From assembly GCF_030272615.1 (NCBI RefSeq), contig NC_081409.1, positions 532,124,291 to 532,188,290 on the forward strand: a DNA stretch of 64,000 nt, written 5' to 3'. The position numbers and the translations under genes were made by a program. The notes under the pieces are model-generated. The model ran no database searches, was not told the DNA's origin, and worked only from the letters and a program-made list of their open reading frames with translations. The DNA comes from Cryptomeria japonica. Taxonomy: Eukaryota; Streptophyta; Pinopsida; Cupressales; Cupressaceae. Positions 32,728 through 44,131 of the stretch are shown piece after piece; position 1 is the stretch's first letter, and every line of letters begins with the position of its first letter.

Positions 32728-34819
32728 CATGGATGCTTTTAAGGATTGTATCATGGATGCAAAAAATCTCTTCATTAATCCTTGACTCATGATTGCTATA
32801 ATACTTCTTTAGACTTCTCATGTCATTTGTTGTACTTCTTCACTATTTTGGACTGAGTTTCAACTATGTATTTGCCTTGACTTATGACTGTACCTAGCTT
32901 TGTCCTATCTTTGTAAGCTTCCTCTTTGAATTGTGGTTGTAGCTTTGATAATACCTTTTTAATGTTGCACTATTTGTAAGGAGGAAAACTCCTAATGCAT
33001 GTTGCAAATTGTGTTCTAGTGACTGAGACTAACCTTTTTGTACTTGATTTTTTTGACTACTTGTCATAACCTCTGACTTTGATGCTTGTGCCTTAATAGA
33101 ACTAGATGTTTCTTGTATGCATACTTGGTCAAGGACTGCATTATGATGCTATAGGGCCACAAACTAAGATTATTTATTGTATTGAGTTGCACATTTGACA
33201 TAAGTTGCCCTATGACTGTTATGCCTCTTGAGGTTATAAGGTGTTGCTCTTGTCAATTTTTGACAATGTTGCAACAATAACGTGTTATTTGTTGATAAGG
33301 TTTGAAAAGACCTTTTAGAAACTTATACCCTGCTCTTTTTCACTCAGTAGACTTGATTACTGTCATTTTATTTGGTACTAGGTATGACTGCCTACTGGCT
33401 TTACTGTAGACTACAATCTCTCTAGACTATATTTTCTGAGTGTTGTTGTTCTATACTTGACCATCTATTAGGAAAACATAGCTTGAAATGTCCAAAACAA
33501 TTAATGAATGACTGCACTATCACCAATCTATCTTGAAGATTTGACTACTCTTTAGATTATGATTATGACTGTCATGATATTTCATGAGACTGCTCTATCC
33601 CCATATGAAACCCTTTGTTCCCACAAATCAATGCTTTGAACTTGACTACAACTTTATAGTGATCATTGTCTTTGTACAGTAAGCTTGCTACTTTCTCAAC
33701 TTTTGATATATTGGAGGCTCCTAGGATGGTTTCTATCTTATAGTCACAATACCTTGCTATAATTTGCATTTCAGATCACTGCTCAATGATCATATGTTGT
33801 CTTTGTCTTTTGAATTTGACTCTCGAGCTTGCTCTATTTCTTGACCTTTTGAATAATTTTGGGCCACTATTCATTACTTTTATTACCCTATATGTAAAAG
33901 ACCTTTCTCACTGCTTCCCGTACTTGATCTTTATCTAGAATGTGTCAATCCTACTATTGCACCTTTTCTATTTATGATTGAGATCTTTTTTGGGATTAAA
34001 AACTCTTGATGATTTCACTAAATGACTTTTGTATGACTGTACTTTCTAAGCTATCCTGGGGAACAAAAGAGACCTAGGGATTTGCTCACTTCAAGGAAAA
34101 AGAAAATCTAGAAAGACAATCAACCCTTTTAAATAATATGTGGAACCCTTATGGTGAGCAAGAAAGCATTGACAAACTTATAGATGTTGTCATAACACAA
34201 AGCTGAAACTATATTATTTTTTATAGATAATCAGATTTCTCCTTTAACCCGACTTTTGCTTGAATCATTACTGTAGGCATATCCAATGCATGATTTAAAC
34301 AATAAGATACTGAAAATTCTAAAATAGGGTTCTGAAAACCCTACCTCCAAATGTGGATATCTACTGTTATGACTATGACAATTTCTCTCCAAAAGCTTTG
34401 ATGCTAACTTCTATCACGCCTAAACTCTGCATGTGGTTTGCATGGTGTTGGCATGAGGTGCTTTGTAAATGTCCTTATGGATTCTCTTCATATTTTTATG
34501 AAACTCCTTCATCAAAGAGGAAAACCTCTCATTCAAACTTTGAAGTAACCCTTTGACTATTGCATGCAGTCCTTTTCTTATAAACCTTCCTCCTTGCGGT
34601 GACGTGCTAGGACATAAACTGAAGGTGTAGCTTATGGAACCTATTGAGTATCAAATCTGAATTAAGTAAAATATCTTGATTTGAGAGATTAAAACATAGA
34701 AGCCATCTATCTTTGGAAGAAATCATCATTTTCATTGATACCGTAATAACCCATAAGTTATTGAACAAGTCTAATAGCATTCTATCAAAATATCCAAAAT
34801 TCAAATAGTATTGATGAGA
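32728..34819. other. About 2 kb without recognised gene
   Basis: Mixed-composition sequence with many short ORFs on both strands, none recognisable. Repeated words such as TTGACT and TATGACTG are frequent (for example 32880-33600). It could be a decayed LTR or internal spacer of the Ty3/gypsy fragment at 35.95 kb, but no ends could be found. Confidence 0.4.
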
Positions 34820-35600
34820 CCCAGCGATGTCTCATCGATATAAAAAGGGTATCGAAGCAAAGGTAACACCGATGAACTCTAAAAGGGACTCATCGAAAGC
34901 AATGATTCCATCGAAAGAGGATATCGAAGAAAGAAGAGATGGTTTTTATCGACAGAAAAAGGTTTCCGAGGAAATAATACCATCAGCGCAACATGAAGGA
35001 AACTTACCGAAAGAAGCTTTCTTATCAAAAGAATGATATCGATCAAACAGAAGGAAGCTACATCGATAAAAGATATCAATAAGGATATGAGTTTGGAGGA
35101 GGCTAAAAGGCATGTTACTGATATGTGTGGTTTTACCGATGCAACTTTATCGAGGAAGATTACTAATGAGATCATCGATGAAAGATGATAGTGGAAGCAA
35201 ATCATCAAAAGAAAGATGGCCTCGATGAAACAATAGACCCATTCATCGAAGCAATGTAGTGATATCGATAGAAAAAGTGTTTCGATGGAAGGATAAAGGA
35301 AGTTACCGAAGCCCAAGGTTTCTTCGACATGAAACTCGATGGACATCAGATATATATCGATGAGGAAATAGGTTTCGAGGAGGCCAAAAGGCATGTCTCT
35401 GATATGCGTTGTTTCGTCGATAGAACTTTATTGGTGGAAGATGACAAGAGAGGATAAAGAAAGGCTTCGGTGAGACAATAGATCCATTCATCGACGGGGC
35501 ATAGTGATATCGATGGAAGAGGTATTTCAGTGGAAAAATAAAGGAGGTCACCAAAGCCCAAGGTTTCTTCGACATAAAAACCTGATGGATATCAGATAGG
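34820..35600. repeat. ATCGA-rich tandem repeat, period about 281 bp
   Basis: Dense in TCGA words (about 22 counted by eye in roughly 760 bp) and built of about 2.7 imperfect copies. GGAGGCTAAAAGGCATGTTACTGATATG (from 35098) recurs as GGAGGCCAAAAGGCATGTCTCTGATATG (from 35379), and CCCAAGGTTTCTTCGACAT recurs at about 35310 and 35558. Open frames on both strands mirror each other and look like shadows of the repeat. No domain. Confidence 0.75.
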
Positions 35601-35949
35601 TATTAGTGAGGAGACAACCATAGTGACCAAATACAACATTTCAATGAAGGGAGAAAGGATGAAATAACTATGTTAGGACAATAGATATACGTTCATCTCC
35701 TCCCAATGTATAAAGGATGAAATCCTTCTCATAGTTAGGATTTACTAAGGTAGGATCCTAAGCAATGGTTTGCTTCCTTTGGGAGAACTCTGCTTCATCT
35801 TGCATGAAGTCCACAAACTACTAATCAGAATCAAAGACCAACCAATTTACTTGGTTATCAGGAACTGTAGGTCTTGCCACAAGTTTGATCTGTTGTTCTT
35901 TCTCAGTTGCAACATGATATGGAATGTCATGTTGGGCACCAATTGTTGC
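35601..35949. other. Spacer
   Basis: No gene recognised; probably the downstream region of the minus-strand gypsy RNase H fragment. Confidence 0.35.
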
Positions 35950-36600
35950 TAATTAGTCAACATGTTTATTTTGATTTCTAGGGACACTAGAAATATTGAA
36001 GGCTTCAAATCCCTCAATTAGGTCACATGCTCTATGCTTGTAGGACTTAAGAAGGTTGTTCTTAGTGGTTCTCTGAGCTTTAATATGATTTAAAACCAAC
36101 TTGTTGTCTTCATGCACCTTTAAGGATTTGATCCCTCTCTTTTGTGTCGTTTGGAGACCCAAAATCAGGGCTTCATACTCAACTACATTGTTAGTGCAAC
36201 TGAACTGAAGTCTGAAATAAAAGAAATATTTCTCCCGCTTGGAGGAGGTCAGCAATACACCAGCCCCTGCACCATTCTTGTTCCTTCAACCATCAAATAA
36301 CATGTCCCATATCCCCTATATGTCATTGTCTTCCTTTGAAATATTGGGAATGGAGGTGTCTTGCTCATGTATACAATATGTGCTCAGGCCGGTATTATTG
36401 ACCTCATCAATGAGATCAAACTGAAATGCATTTGCCCACTCATCAAGTAGGCAATCAGGAACCTCATCCAACTGAGTTGCATGCTCTCTTACTAAAATTT
36501 ATTCTTTCTCCTCATGGAGAGTATAATTCATGTCGATGGGACTTGGGGTATAGGGTTCTATATGATCATCGGCAATAGGTTCAACCCTAATAGTTACTTT
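35950..36600 (-). pseudogene. Ty3/gypsy RNase H fragment
   Basis: On the minus strand the frame carries the plant gypsy RNase H signature: DG followed by KNGAGAGVLLTS, then CTNNVVEYEALILGLQ (the catalytic Glu in NxxEYEAL) and SLKVHEDNKLVLNHIKAQ (Asp replaced in the usual GDS/GDN position). It ends with FEAFNISSVPRNQNKHVD, resembling the RNase H C-terminal RxxNxxAD block. Stops occur at about 36290, 36325 and 36500. No RT or integrase could be followed on either side, so it is an isolated remnant. It degraded element RNA in RNA/DNA hybrids when intact. Confidence 0.75.
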
Positions 36601-38521
36601 GGTATCATATCTTGTCCTAAACAACATGTGTTACCAGTCAAAAGATAAGTAGACACCTATCTTGGTAGTGAAATATCTAGACAAACAAATAGAAAAATAA
36701 GTAGGGAGGTCAATCACTGAGATGTCTTGCAACACATTACAACAACAATCTTGAACTCATCTGCTATATCTCCTTTCTAGGAACTGATGCCATTCTGAGA
36801 TAGGGGGAAGTCAGATCAAGACACTAAATCTTCTATAAAAAGCATTAGTTGAAGGAACAACTAGTGAGTAGGTATACCCGCCTAGGTCCTGCAGAGCCTA
36901 AAGTGAGAGAGTTAGAAACCAAATAGGTTCACTCTATAATTTGGCCAAGTCAATTGGAGGGTTTGATCATAGGAGTTGGAATTTCCTTAGAACCTATCTA
37001 ATCTGTTGATTTGAGACCCAACAGAACCCTAGCATAACTTCTAAAAACTAGCTATAAATGGTTCTTTTCATTTGAAACATAATGCAAACCCTACAATCAC
37101 ATGAAAGCTTATACTTTTAGCTTTCTATTTCCCTCCAAGCTATGCATGAAATTGATTTTCTTGATACTCACATGGAAGGAGGCCTTTAGAAAACTTTTGT
37201 AAATAAATAAAGAATTTTATTTGTCTTTACATCTTTCGAATTAAAATGCCTTTTCAAGTGAATTATTTTCCCTCCAAACCTTGCATTGTGAAATCTCATG
37301 CTTTTAAATAAGTTCAACCTTATAGACACCTTCAAGGTATTTAATAAATCCTTTCTCTAAACTTTCCTAAATTCATGATAAGACATGAGGTATATAATAA
37401 TTCTATTTTTTATCTCTTGAAGTCAAAAAATTGGTAACAAAGTCACGCCTTCAAACCTTAATTTTTAGATAGTTAAATGTCCATTTTACATTTCTAAAAA
37501 AAATGGAGGTCTTGTGATATTCTACATGATGGCTACATGTTGACAAAGTTACCCCTCACAACTACTGGTCCCTCTCCCTAATAGGGTATTTGCATGAAAA
37601 CCCAAGTCCAGCTATGTCAAACTCGAGTTTGACTCCTTTAGACTCAAGTTAATCATTGGTCACATGTAGAACATGCATTTGAAGACTTGAATGACCTTCC
37701 CTCCAAAGTATTTTCTTTTGGAAAAAAAATTTGCTTTCATGAAGTCACATGAATGTGATTCTTTTCTAAAGTTTTTACAATATAATCATAAGAATATAGC
37801 CCTTATTTTCATTTATAAGGTACATTTGAAACCTTTTGGAGCCTTTTAATGAGATTTCCAAAACAACAAGGACCTAGGACCTTAGAAAAGACTGGAATAA
37901 GCTTCAGGATATTAAAATTTAGACTCAAAGCATGAAGATGCTAACAACAAAAAAAAACCCCTATTAAATGCAATTGACATATAAATGAAAATTGGATAAC
38001 AAAAATAAATAGGGATATAACATTAGGTATTATAATAATATCATATGTGAAAACAACCAATAATAAAATCAAACCAAATGATATATAGGATTTGGTCATA
38101 TATGTATATGTAGATATATAGATATATACATAATATGTATATGTATATGATGCTCTGCAAAAGAAGGATAGTTAGAAAAACCTATTTGATTGCTACACAC
38201 ACAAAGAGAAGCACAAGAAACAAATGTAAGTCATTAGGGTTAGAAAATCAAAGATTAAACACTATCCTAATCAAGCATATCAAGAAAGACACTACACAAC
38301 AAATAAAAAGCTTAATGAATCTAAGAAAAGTTGAACTTTGTGGTCTAACTACCAGAGATAGCAAGAAACTCTCCAACCAAAGCAGGGGAGACAAAACCAA
38401 CAATCTCTTCTTAGGGAGGAGCTCTAGACCCCAAATCTGAAGAAAGAAACAGAGCTAAAGTAAGTGAATTGGATAACAACAAGAATGTAAAGTGCACCCC
38501 TGATTTCCTAACCAAAATGCT
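36601..38521. other. About 1.9 kb without recognised gene
   Basis: AT-rich on both strands; the ORF at 38135-38440 has no recognisable domain. A TA-rich alternating stretch (ATATGTATATGTAGATATATAG) is at 38098-38152. Likely decayed retroelement sequence. Confidence 0.4.
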
Positions 38522-38571
38522 CAAAATTAAATGAAAATCTTTAATGAATACACAAAACTATATACATATGT

Positions 38572-39027
38572 AGGCGCACCATGGTTGAGATGGTCCAACT
38601 CCCTAGTCTCACTCTACAACTAAGCTCATGCCATATTTTAATCAAAGACATCTCAAATACATCATTTGTGGAAAGCTGCAAAATGCCATTTTCATACATA
38701 AGCAAGACATACACAATTGGGCACAATCACCAAGAGAACAAAGTGTGTTTGAGATCATTGTCCTAATTGTGGTGTGGTCACGAAGAGGTTGACAAATTTA
38801 TGGTGATCTCTTCGTGAGCACACCACAATTAGGACAATGATCTCAAACACACTTTTTACCATTCTCTTGGTGATTGTGCCCAATTGTGTATGTCTTTCTT
38901 ATGTATGAAAATGGCATTTTGCAGCTTTCCACTGACGATGTATTTGAGATGTCTTTGATTTAGATATGACATGAGCTTAGTCATATAGTGAGACTAGGGA
39001 GTTGGACCATCTCAACCATGGTGCACC
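38572..39027. repeat. Foldback inverted repeat, arms about 216/220 bp, 20-nt loop
   Basis: The left arm 38572-38787 is the reverse complement of the right arm 38808-39027 with few mismatches. The loop is GTTGACAAATTTATGGTGAT. The arm tips carry CACCATGGTTGAGATGG; the stem near the loop carries CTAATTGTGGTGTG-TCACGAAGAG. The outer about 190 bp of each arm is repeat R (also at 32487). Transcription in either direction would give a long near-perfect RNA hairpin. No ORF. Confidence 0.88.
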
Positions 39028-39159
39028 TGATCATATTAGCTTCAAACCATGTGCCTCATATTAGCCTCAAACTTACGCCCCTACTGGTAGGTGGTGGGGA
39101 TAGAATATCATTCACTATACATATCAATGACTGGATAATAATTATTATTTTTTGATAAA

Positions 39160-39615
39160 AATTATCATTGTCGAAATTATGATGAATACCAAGCTTTCGA
39201 CCGATGATGTAATTGGCGGACATACATCATTCTTGTCGGTGAAATGTTCTGGAGTCATCACACTTCCGAATCAAACCACACAAACATTCGACGAGGATGT
39301 TGTACACGTGATGACACTTTGTAGTCGGACGGTCGTTGATGTCTCCGAATGGACCGATGACACAAGCGTCGGATAAACAGCATCACCGTCGGTGCGAAGT
39401 TTCGAATCGTCGTCAGCTTTGCAATGAAATCTACTGATTTCGATGACTTTTTTGACCGTCGGCAGAGTCCATTGGATTATCGTATTTCCGATGGGCATGG
39501 CATCGTCAACCAATCTGACGCCGAGTTTTCGACGGTTGATTTTGTCAGCACTCCGACGAAAATTAGTCGCAAATCCGACAAATGGTCATCGAAAATTAGC
39601 TCCGAATGTACTAGT
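39160..39615. other. CpG-rich block with repeated CCGAC/GTCGG motifs
   Basis: A sharp change from AT-rich surroundings: many CCGA(C/T) and GTCGG words in both orientations (GACCGATGATG, GTCGGACGGTCG, GACCGTCGGCAG, CTCCGACGAAAATTAGTCGC, AAATCCGACAAATGG). The block ends ACTAGTG at 39610-39616, i.e. CACTAG inverted, the type of terminus found on CACTA elements. A CACTATACAT at 39113 could be the other end but the termini match poorly and no 3-bp TSD is seen. Open frames here on both strands are by-products of composition. Confidence 0.6.
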
Positions 39616-39930
39616 GGCATGTTAGGTTTTAAAACCTGACATGCCTTTTGTTCTGCATATGGGTGCAGGTCAGGAAATAAATCCTGACCTACGAGTTAAT
39701 CTACCCTTGAGTGTAGGTCGAGATTTATTTCCTGACTTGCAGATTTTGATCTACCCTAGTGCAAGTCAGGAATTATTTCCTGACCTATCAACCATGTCAT
39801 ACCTTTGACATGTCGGGTTTCAAAACTCGACATGCCAATTCATGTGTTTTATCCTGCAAATTGAGTTTTCAAACCTGATATGCAAGGATGACCTTCCTTT
39901 GTGCAGATTGGGTTTTAAAACCTGACCTGC
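39616..39930. repeat. Palindrome array 3: seven units at about 48 bp spacing
   Basis: Units at 39616-39645 (14 of 15 arm positions pair), 39665-39692, 39713-39740, 39771-39797, 39809-39834, 39855-39884 and 39903-39930. Cores are GGTTTTAAAACC or GGAAATAAATCC, with outer arms GCAGGTC/GACCTGC or GCATGTC/GACATGC. Centre spacing is about 48, 48, 57, 38, 48 and 47 bp. Same family as arrays 1 and 2. It begins at the last base of the CpG block and stops about 130 bp before the ORF at 40062. Confidence 0.87.
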
Positions 39931-40061
39931 AAGTTTTTGTTGTTTTTTCTTTCTAAGGCATTTATGCCTCCCAGTTTTGATTCTAATCAATGAAGATACA
40001 ATTTTGATGATGTTGATTCTCTGAACACTAATTTTTGGTGTTGAAATGTAGCCTTTGGCAA

Positions 40062-43000
40062 ATGTTTGAGCCTTCACCTAGCAAGTCAACAAGAAAGAAA
40101 ATGAAGCACAAGCACGACAAGTACTTGAACATGTTCTGAGAAAGTTTCATCAAGTCAAATGTGGACCAGATATGGGATACTGAAATAGGGAATGTGGACA
40201 TGGAGGAGTTTTTGAAAAGAGTTCGAAAAGCCCCTTCAAAGATGACTTGTCTTATAGCCAGTGAGCTCCACAAATACGCATCTTTTCTAGTGGTAGCTCA
40301 TGATTCTGACTTTGTTCTAGCAGCAACTGAGCGCTTTGATCCCACTACCAGATAAATCAAAGATGCAGATGGGAACTTAGTCATCTATCTAGATAGTGAA
40401 TACTTTAATAGTATTTTCAAAGGTTCTTATGTAGAGGAAGTTGTGGATATTACTCTGGCAAGGGCACAAAAATGGTACGAGGAAAATGAAGATAAATGTA
40501 AGAAAATGATCAATAATGTTATAGGGAAGTGTTTGTTTGACAAAGAGTTGCACAAAAAGAGGCTTTCTGATACAGCGTATAATAAGGTTTGTGAGTATGG
40601 GTGTGTCTTCTTATAGTTTCCAACATTCATATACATTTGTATAGGTTGCTTCATTGGCAAACCTTTTATGTTACCCAGGTATCCATTTGATAAAATTATT
40701 GTGATGGAATTATGTTGGCAGTTAGTGTATGTACATGAGAGACAATCTTCTTCACACGAGACTAGTCTCAAGTCTGCCTAGTCTATTGGTAGGTGTTCAG
40801 TACTGACCACTCCTAAAGCCAAGAACATGGAGGAAGAAATGCAGTGGGTGACCATGATAAGAATAAAAGCCTGCAATAACTTTGACTTTCGTGGGATGAA
40901 AAATAAGATTCATAGGAATTATATACATGTACATCAACTAGAGGATGTTTGGGCAGATTGCAAAGATGATGAAGATGTGAGGAAACTTGATTTTAGTTGC
41001 CTCACACTAGAGAAAATTGAAAACTTGGATTTGGCCAAAATCCTAGATACATGGGAGGATACTACTGATGATGTTGTGGACCCTATTTATTTCAAGAACA
41101 ACATTGCTAATACTCCTCTTCCACCTATATAGTTGTCACAAGAGGAAAATAAATCCATTTTTGCAAGATTTGCCCCCATCATGGCAAATACTAATGCATG
41201 GCTGCTTAAAAAGTGCATAAGGATGAAACAACTTCCTACAAGTTCAGGTGATGAGCAGGATGATGAAGGTCCTTTGGGGAAGAAATCATAAATAAGAACT
41301 AAGAATAGATAGGATCCATAAGAGCTGCCACCAATTTCATCTCTTAGGTCAAAGGGAAAGAAACCTATATACAAGTTCACTATCAAGGAGGAAAAGAAAG
41401 GAGAATCCTCATCTCAATCTGCACAAATAGATGTTTTTGAGGAACCAACATTACAAGAATTGGAAAAGGGACAAGAAGAGGGTGAGATACCACAGGAAGA
41501 AGAAATACAAGATGTAGGGGAATCACTTCCACCACTAGTTACCACCATTTCTACAACAACATAGGTTCCTGCTTCAACTTAGGTAACCATTAATTCTATT
41601 GAATCTGATTTAGATGAAGAAGATGAAGAGCAGGATGATGAAGGCTTAGACATTGGAGAAGATGATGAAGAATTTGTAACTTTGTCAAGCCTTCCAAGTT
41701 GTACCTGCATCTATGATTGAATCTTCAATCTTAGACTTTACAGAAGCAATGGCACAAATGTCTCACAAGCAACAAACAGTGACACTTCCTTCAGGTGTTG
41801 TTACTACAGAGGCTCCACCACTTGTTTCTAATGTTATTACTACAATGGCTCCACTATTGGTTTCTACCACTATAGCAGCAACATCTTCTTCTCAAGTTCC
41901 TAATGTTGCTGATACAACTTTCCTTGTGCCAGTGTCCCAAGCTACTATAACTTCAAGCCAGGCTACAATACAAGTATCTGCGACTGCGCAAACTGATATC
42001 ACAACTCCAACAACGAAATCAAATCTTCCTCCATGGTTGGATATGGTGGCACCCAAAAGAAAGAAGCAGGTAATCTCACCAAATGATTTTAATTTTGATC
42101 AATTGGGTCTTGTCAAGCATAAATTCACCAAGAAGCCCAAGACTATGTCTATAATCTTGGTTGACCTAGTAAGCAAAAGGAAATACAATGAGGTCTTGGT
42201 GCCATCTTCAGATAAGAAAAAGGACAATATTCAACCTACGGATTGTACTATGCAGACTATAGAACTTGGTGTAGACACACATGAGAGTGTTAAGCAGGAC
42301 TCTCAAACTACTTTCAATTCTCTCATGTGTAGATTTGATCAGGAAAGGGATGAGAAAAATGAATGGAAGTAGAAATGTGAACAACTAACTAACATTCTTC
42401 ATAAAATAATACAGCCATCACAAGAGGTGCAACCAATAGTTTCTTCAATTGACACAGAAGCACTCAAAAAGGTAGAGCTACTAGGTACAAGGGGTAGAGT
42501 AATGGAAGAATGGATCGATCGCTTGAAATCAGAAGGGACACATCTCATTGATTTTGTAGTCAATCTATTGACAGATTTTGAAAATGCTCAAGTACAGGTT
42601 CAGGATGTACAATCTCTATTATCCCAAGAAATAACAAAACTTGAGAAAGATTTAGGGCCTTGGGATAAAATGAGAGAGTACAAAGTAGGCATCCTTGTTG
42701 ATAACAACGTAGTATTGACTCAATGCGAGTACATCCAAACTTGATCAATATTGGCACACAGGGATGAGCTAATGAAAATACTAGTAAAGGACATGAATCA
42801 GGATAAGAAAGCATGTGATGATGCAAACACAAATATTTCATCTGGGATATCAGAATTACCTTGCCAGTTATTTGATACAAAACATAAAGTTTTACCCAAT
42901 GAGATCGTCAAACAGGAATTCCTCACCATGACTGACCAATTGGTAAATGATCAATTTTCTTTGGCATCATTTGATAAGTTGATTGAAATTCAGGTCAACT

Positions 43001-43176
43001 TAGACGATCTTGCATCAGTTTTGAAGAAGGCTAAAAGGGCTTATGTAGAAGTTAGAGATTCCATCTCTCATGTTCATTCTATTTCAAATGCGACTTCAGG
43101 GCCAGACAAATCTAAGATGCAAGCTACACTGGAAAGGTTCGAGGAATTCCAAAAAATCAACGAGGGGGAGAAATAA
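40062..43176 (+). pseudogene. Long unrecognised ORF (element E), several stops
   Basis: From ATG 40062 one frame can be followed to about 41700 through scattered stops; after a frame change it continues 41713-42372, 42427-42744 and 42751-43176. It is a highly charged protein with Lys-rich, Glu-rich and Thr/Ser/Pro-rich parts (for example LARAQKWYEENEDKCKKMIN and DLDEEDEEQDDEG). The C-terminal part looks helical or coiled-coil. No polymerase, protease or zinc motif was found. A polypurine-like GAGGGGGAGAAATAA and a putative LTR follow at once, so it may be the single ORF of a non-autonomous LTR element, comparable to the second frame of element D. Function unknown. Confidence 0.55.
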
Positions 43177-43339
43177 ACAATAAAGTGTCATTGACACTAT
43201 GTAGTTTTCATGTAGTTGCATCATTTCTTACTGTAATTTTTTTTGCAGTTGCATTTTCATTTTATGCAGTAGATGTAGTCAAATATGACTCTGCAGTTGA
43301 ATTAGTCAAATGCACCCACATTTTTCTCCACTCCTTTCC

Positions 43340-43350
43340 TATAAAAGGAG
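43340..43350 (+). promoter_or_regulatory. TATA box in the putative element E LTR
   Basis: CTATAAAAGGAGG at about 43339-43351 after a pyrimidine-rich stretch; a typical plant LTR promoter arrangement. Confidence 0.5.
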
Positions 43351-43724
43351 GAACCTCATTTGTAAATATGGATATTTTTATGCTAAGCAAAAATCTGCCA
43401 AAGTGTTGCCTCAAATATGACTTTGAGCTTTTCTGTTGTGAAGATTCAATCAAACAAATAAAGAAAGCAATTCCTTTTGATTCCAAATCCAAACTTTGTG
43501 TTGGGTCGAAGATTGTTTATATGAGTGAATGTTCCTATGTTCATTGCTTATATATGTTCTTTAATTCCTTGATATTGGTGGCATTTTTGTTCATGTGATT
43601 AAGAGAGCACCTAAATTGTGGCAAGTAGACTTTGAGCTATTTTCATATTTAGAAATTAGTATTGTGATACAGTGATTAGGTAATAGGCTTTGTACTATTG
43701 TTGGTTGCTTTAGATTATTGAAAG

Positions 43725-43728
<4 letters not shown>

Positions 43729-43764
<36 letters not shown>
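43729..43764. repeat. (AT)n microsatellite
   Basis: Uninterrupted AT dinucleotides, about 18 units, inside the putative LTR. Likely polymorphic in length. Confidence 0.95.
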
Positions 43765-43766
<2 letters not shown>

Positions 43767-44131
43767 TGAAGACTTTGAGCTACAAGCTATATTAGTTACA
43801 ATTATAATTGATTTGAAGGTTAAATGGTAATCACATAAGACTTTGTGCTTATACGGTTTTATAGATATAATTTAGTCATTGTATGCAAGTTTCTTTAGCT
43901 GGTTATTTTGTAAGAAATTTTCATCAAGTAAGGGGATACACTTAAATTATGAAAAAAGAGAACTATATGCCCTAAGCTTACCCCCGAATTTACTTTCAAA
44001 GTTGTTGAAATACCCAAATTCTACAAGGGAACCTCCCCTTGATGAGAGGAGAGACTTTGTCTCAACATAGCTGTGTGTGAAATACATATTTTGTCATTGG
44101 TACGCTGGTGACAAAATATTCACCCAACAAG

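Larger units (their letters stand above)
43187..44131 (+). mobile_element. Probable 3' LTR of element E
   Basis: Starts TGTCATTGACAC shortly after the purine tract and the stop of the E ORF. It contains a TATA box, and could end CACCCAACA at 44131, where LINE-like sequence begins. No matching 5' LTR was found in the window, so the element is truncated or the call is wrong. A perfect inverted repeat ATATTTTGTCA...TGACAAAATAT flanks TTGGTACGCTGG near 44088-44120. Confidence 0.4.

Noticed and set aside
34827-35575. Coding ORFs in the TCGA-rich repeat
   Set aside because: Sense and antisense frames both open and repeat with the 281-bp unit; no domain or codon pattern.
20051-39616. One complete CACTA element from CACTGGGAG (20051) to ACTAGTG (39616)
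   Set aside because: The two ends do not form a matching inverted repeat and no 3-bp target duplication was found; the true ends of the TNP2-bearing element remain unknown.
39152-39639. Protein-coding gene in the CpG-rich block
   Set aside because: Overlapping short ORFs on both strands, no start context or domain; explained by low stop-codon density in CpG-rich repeats.
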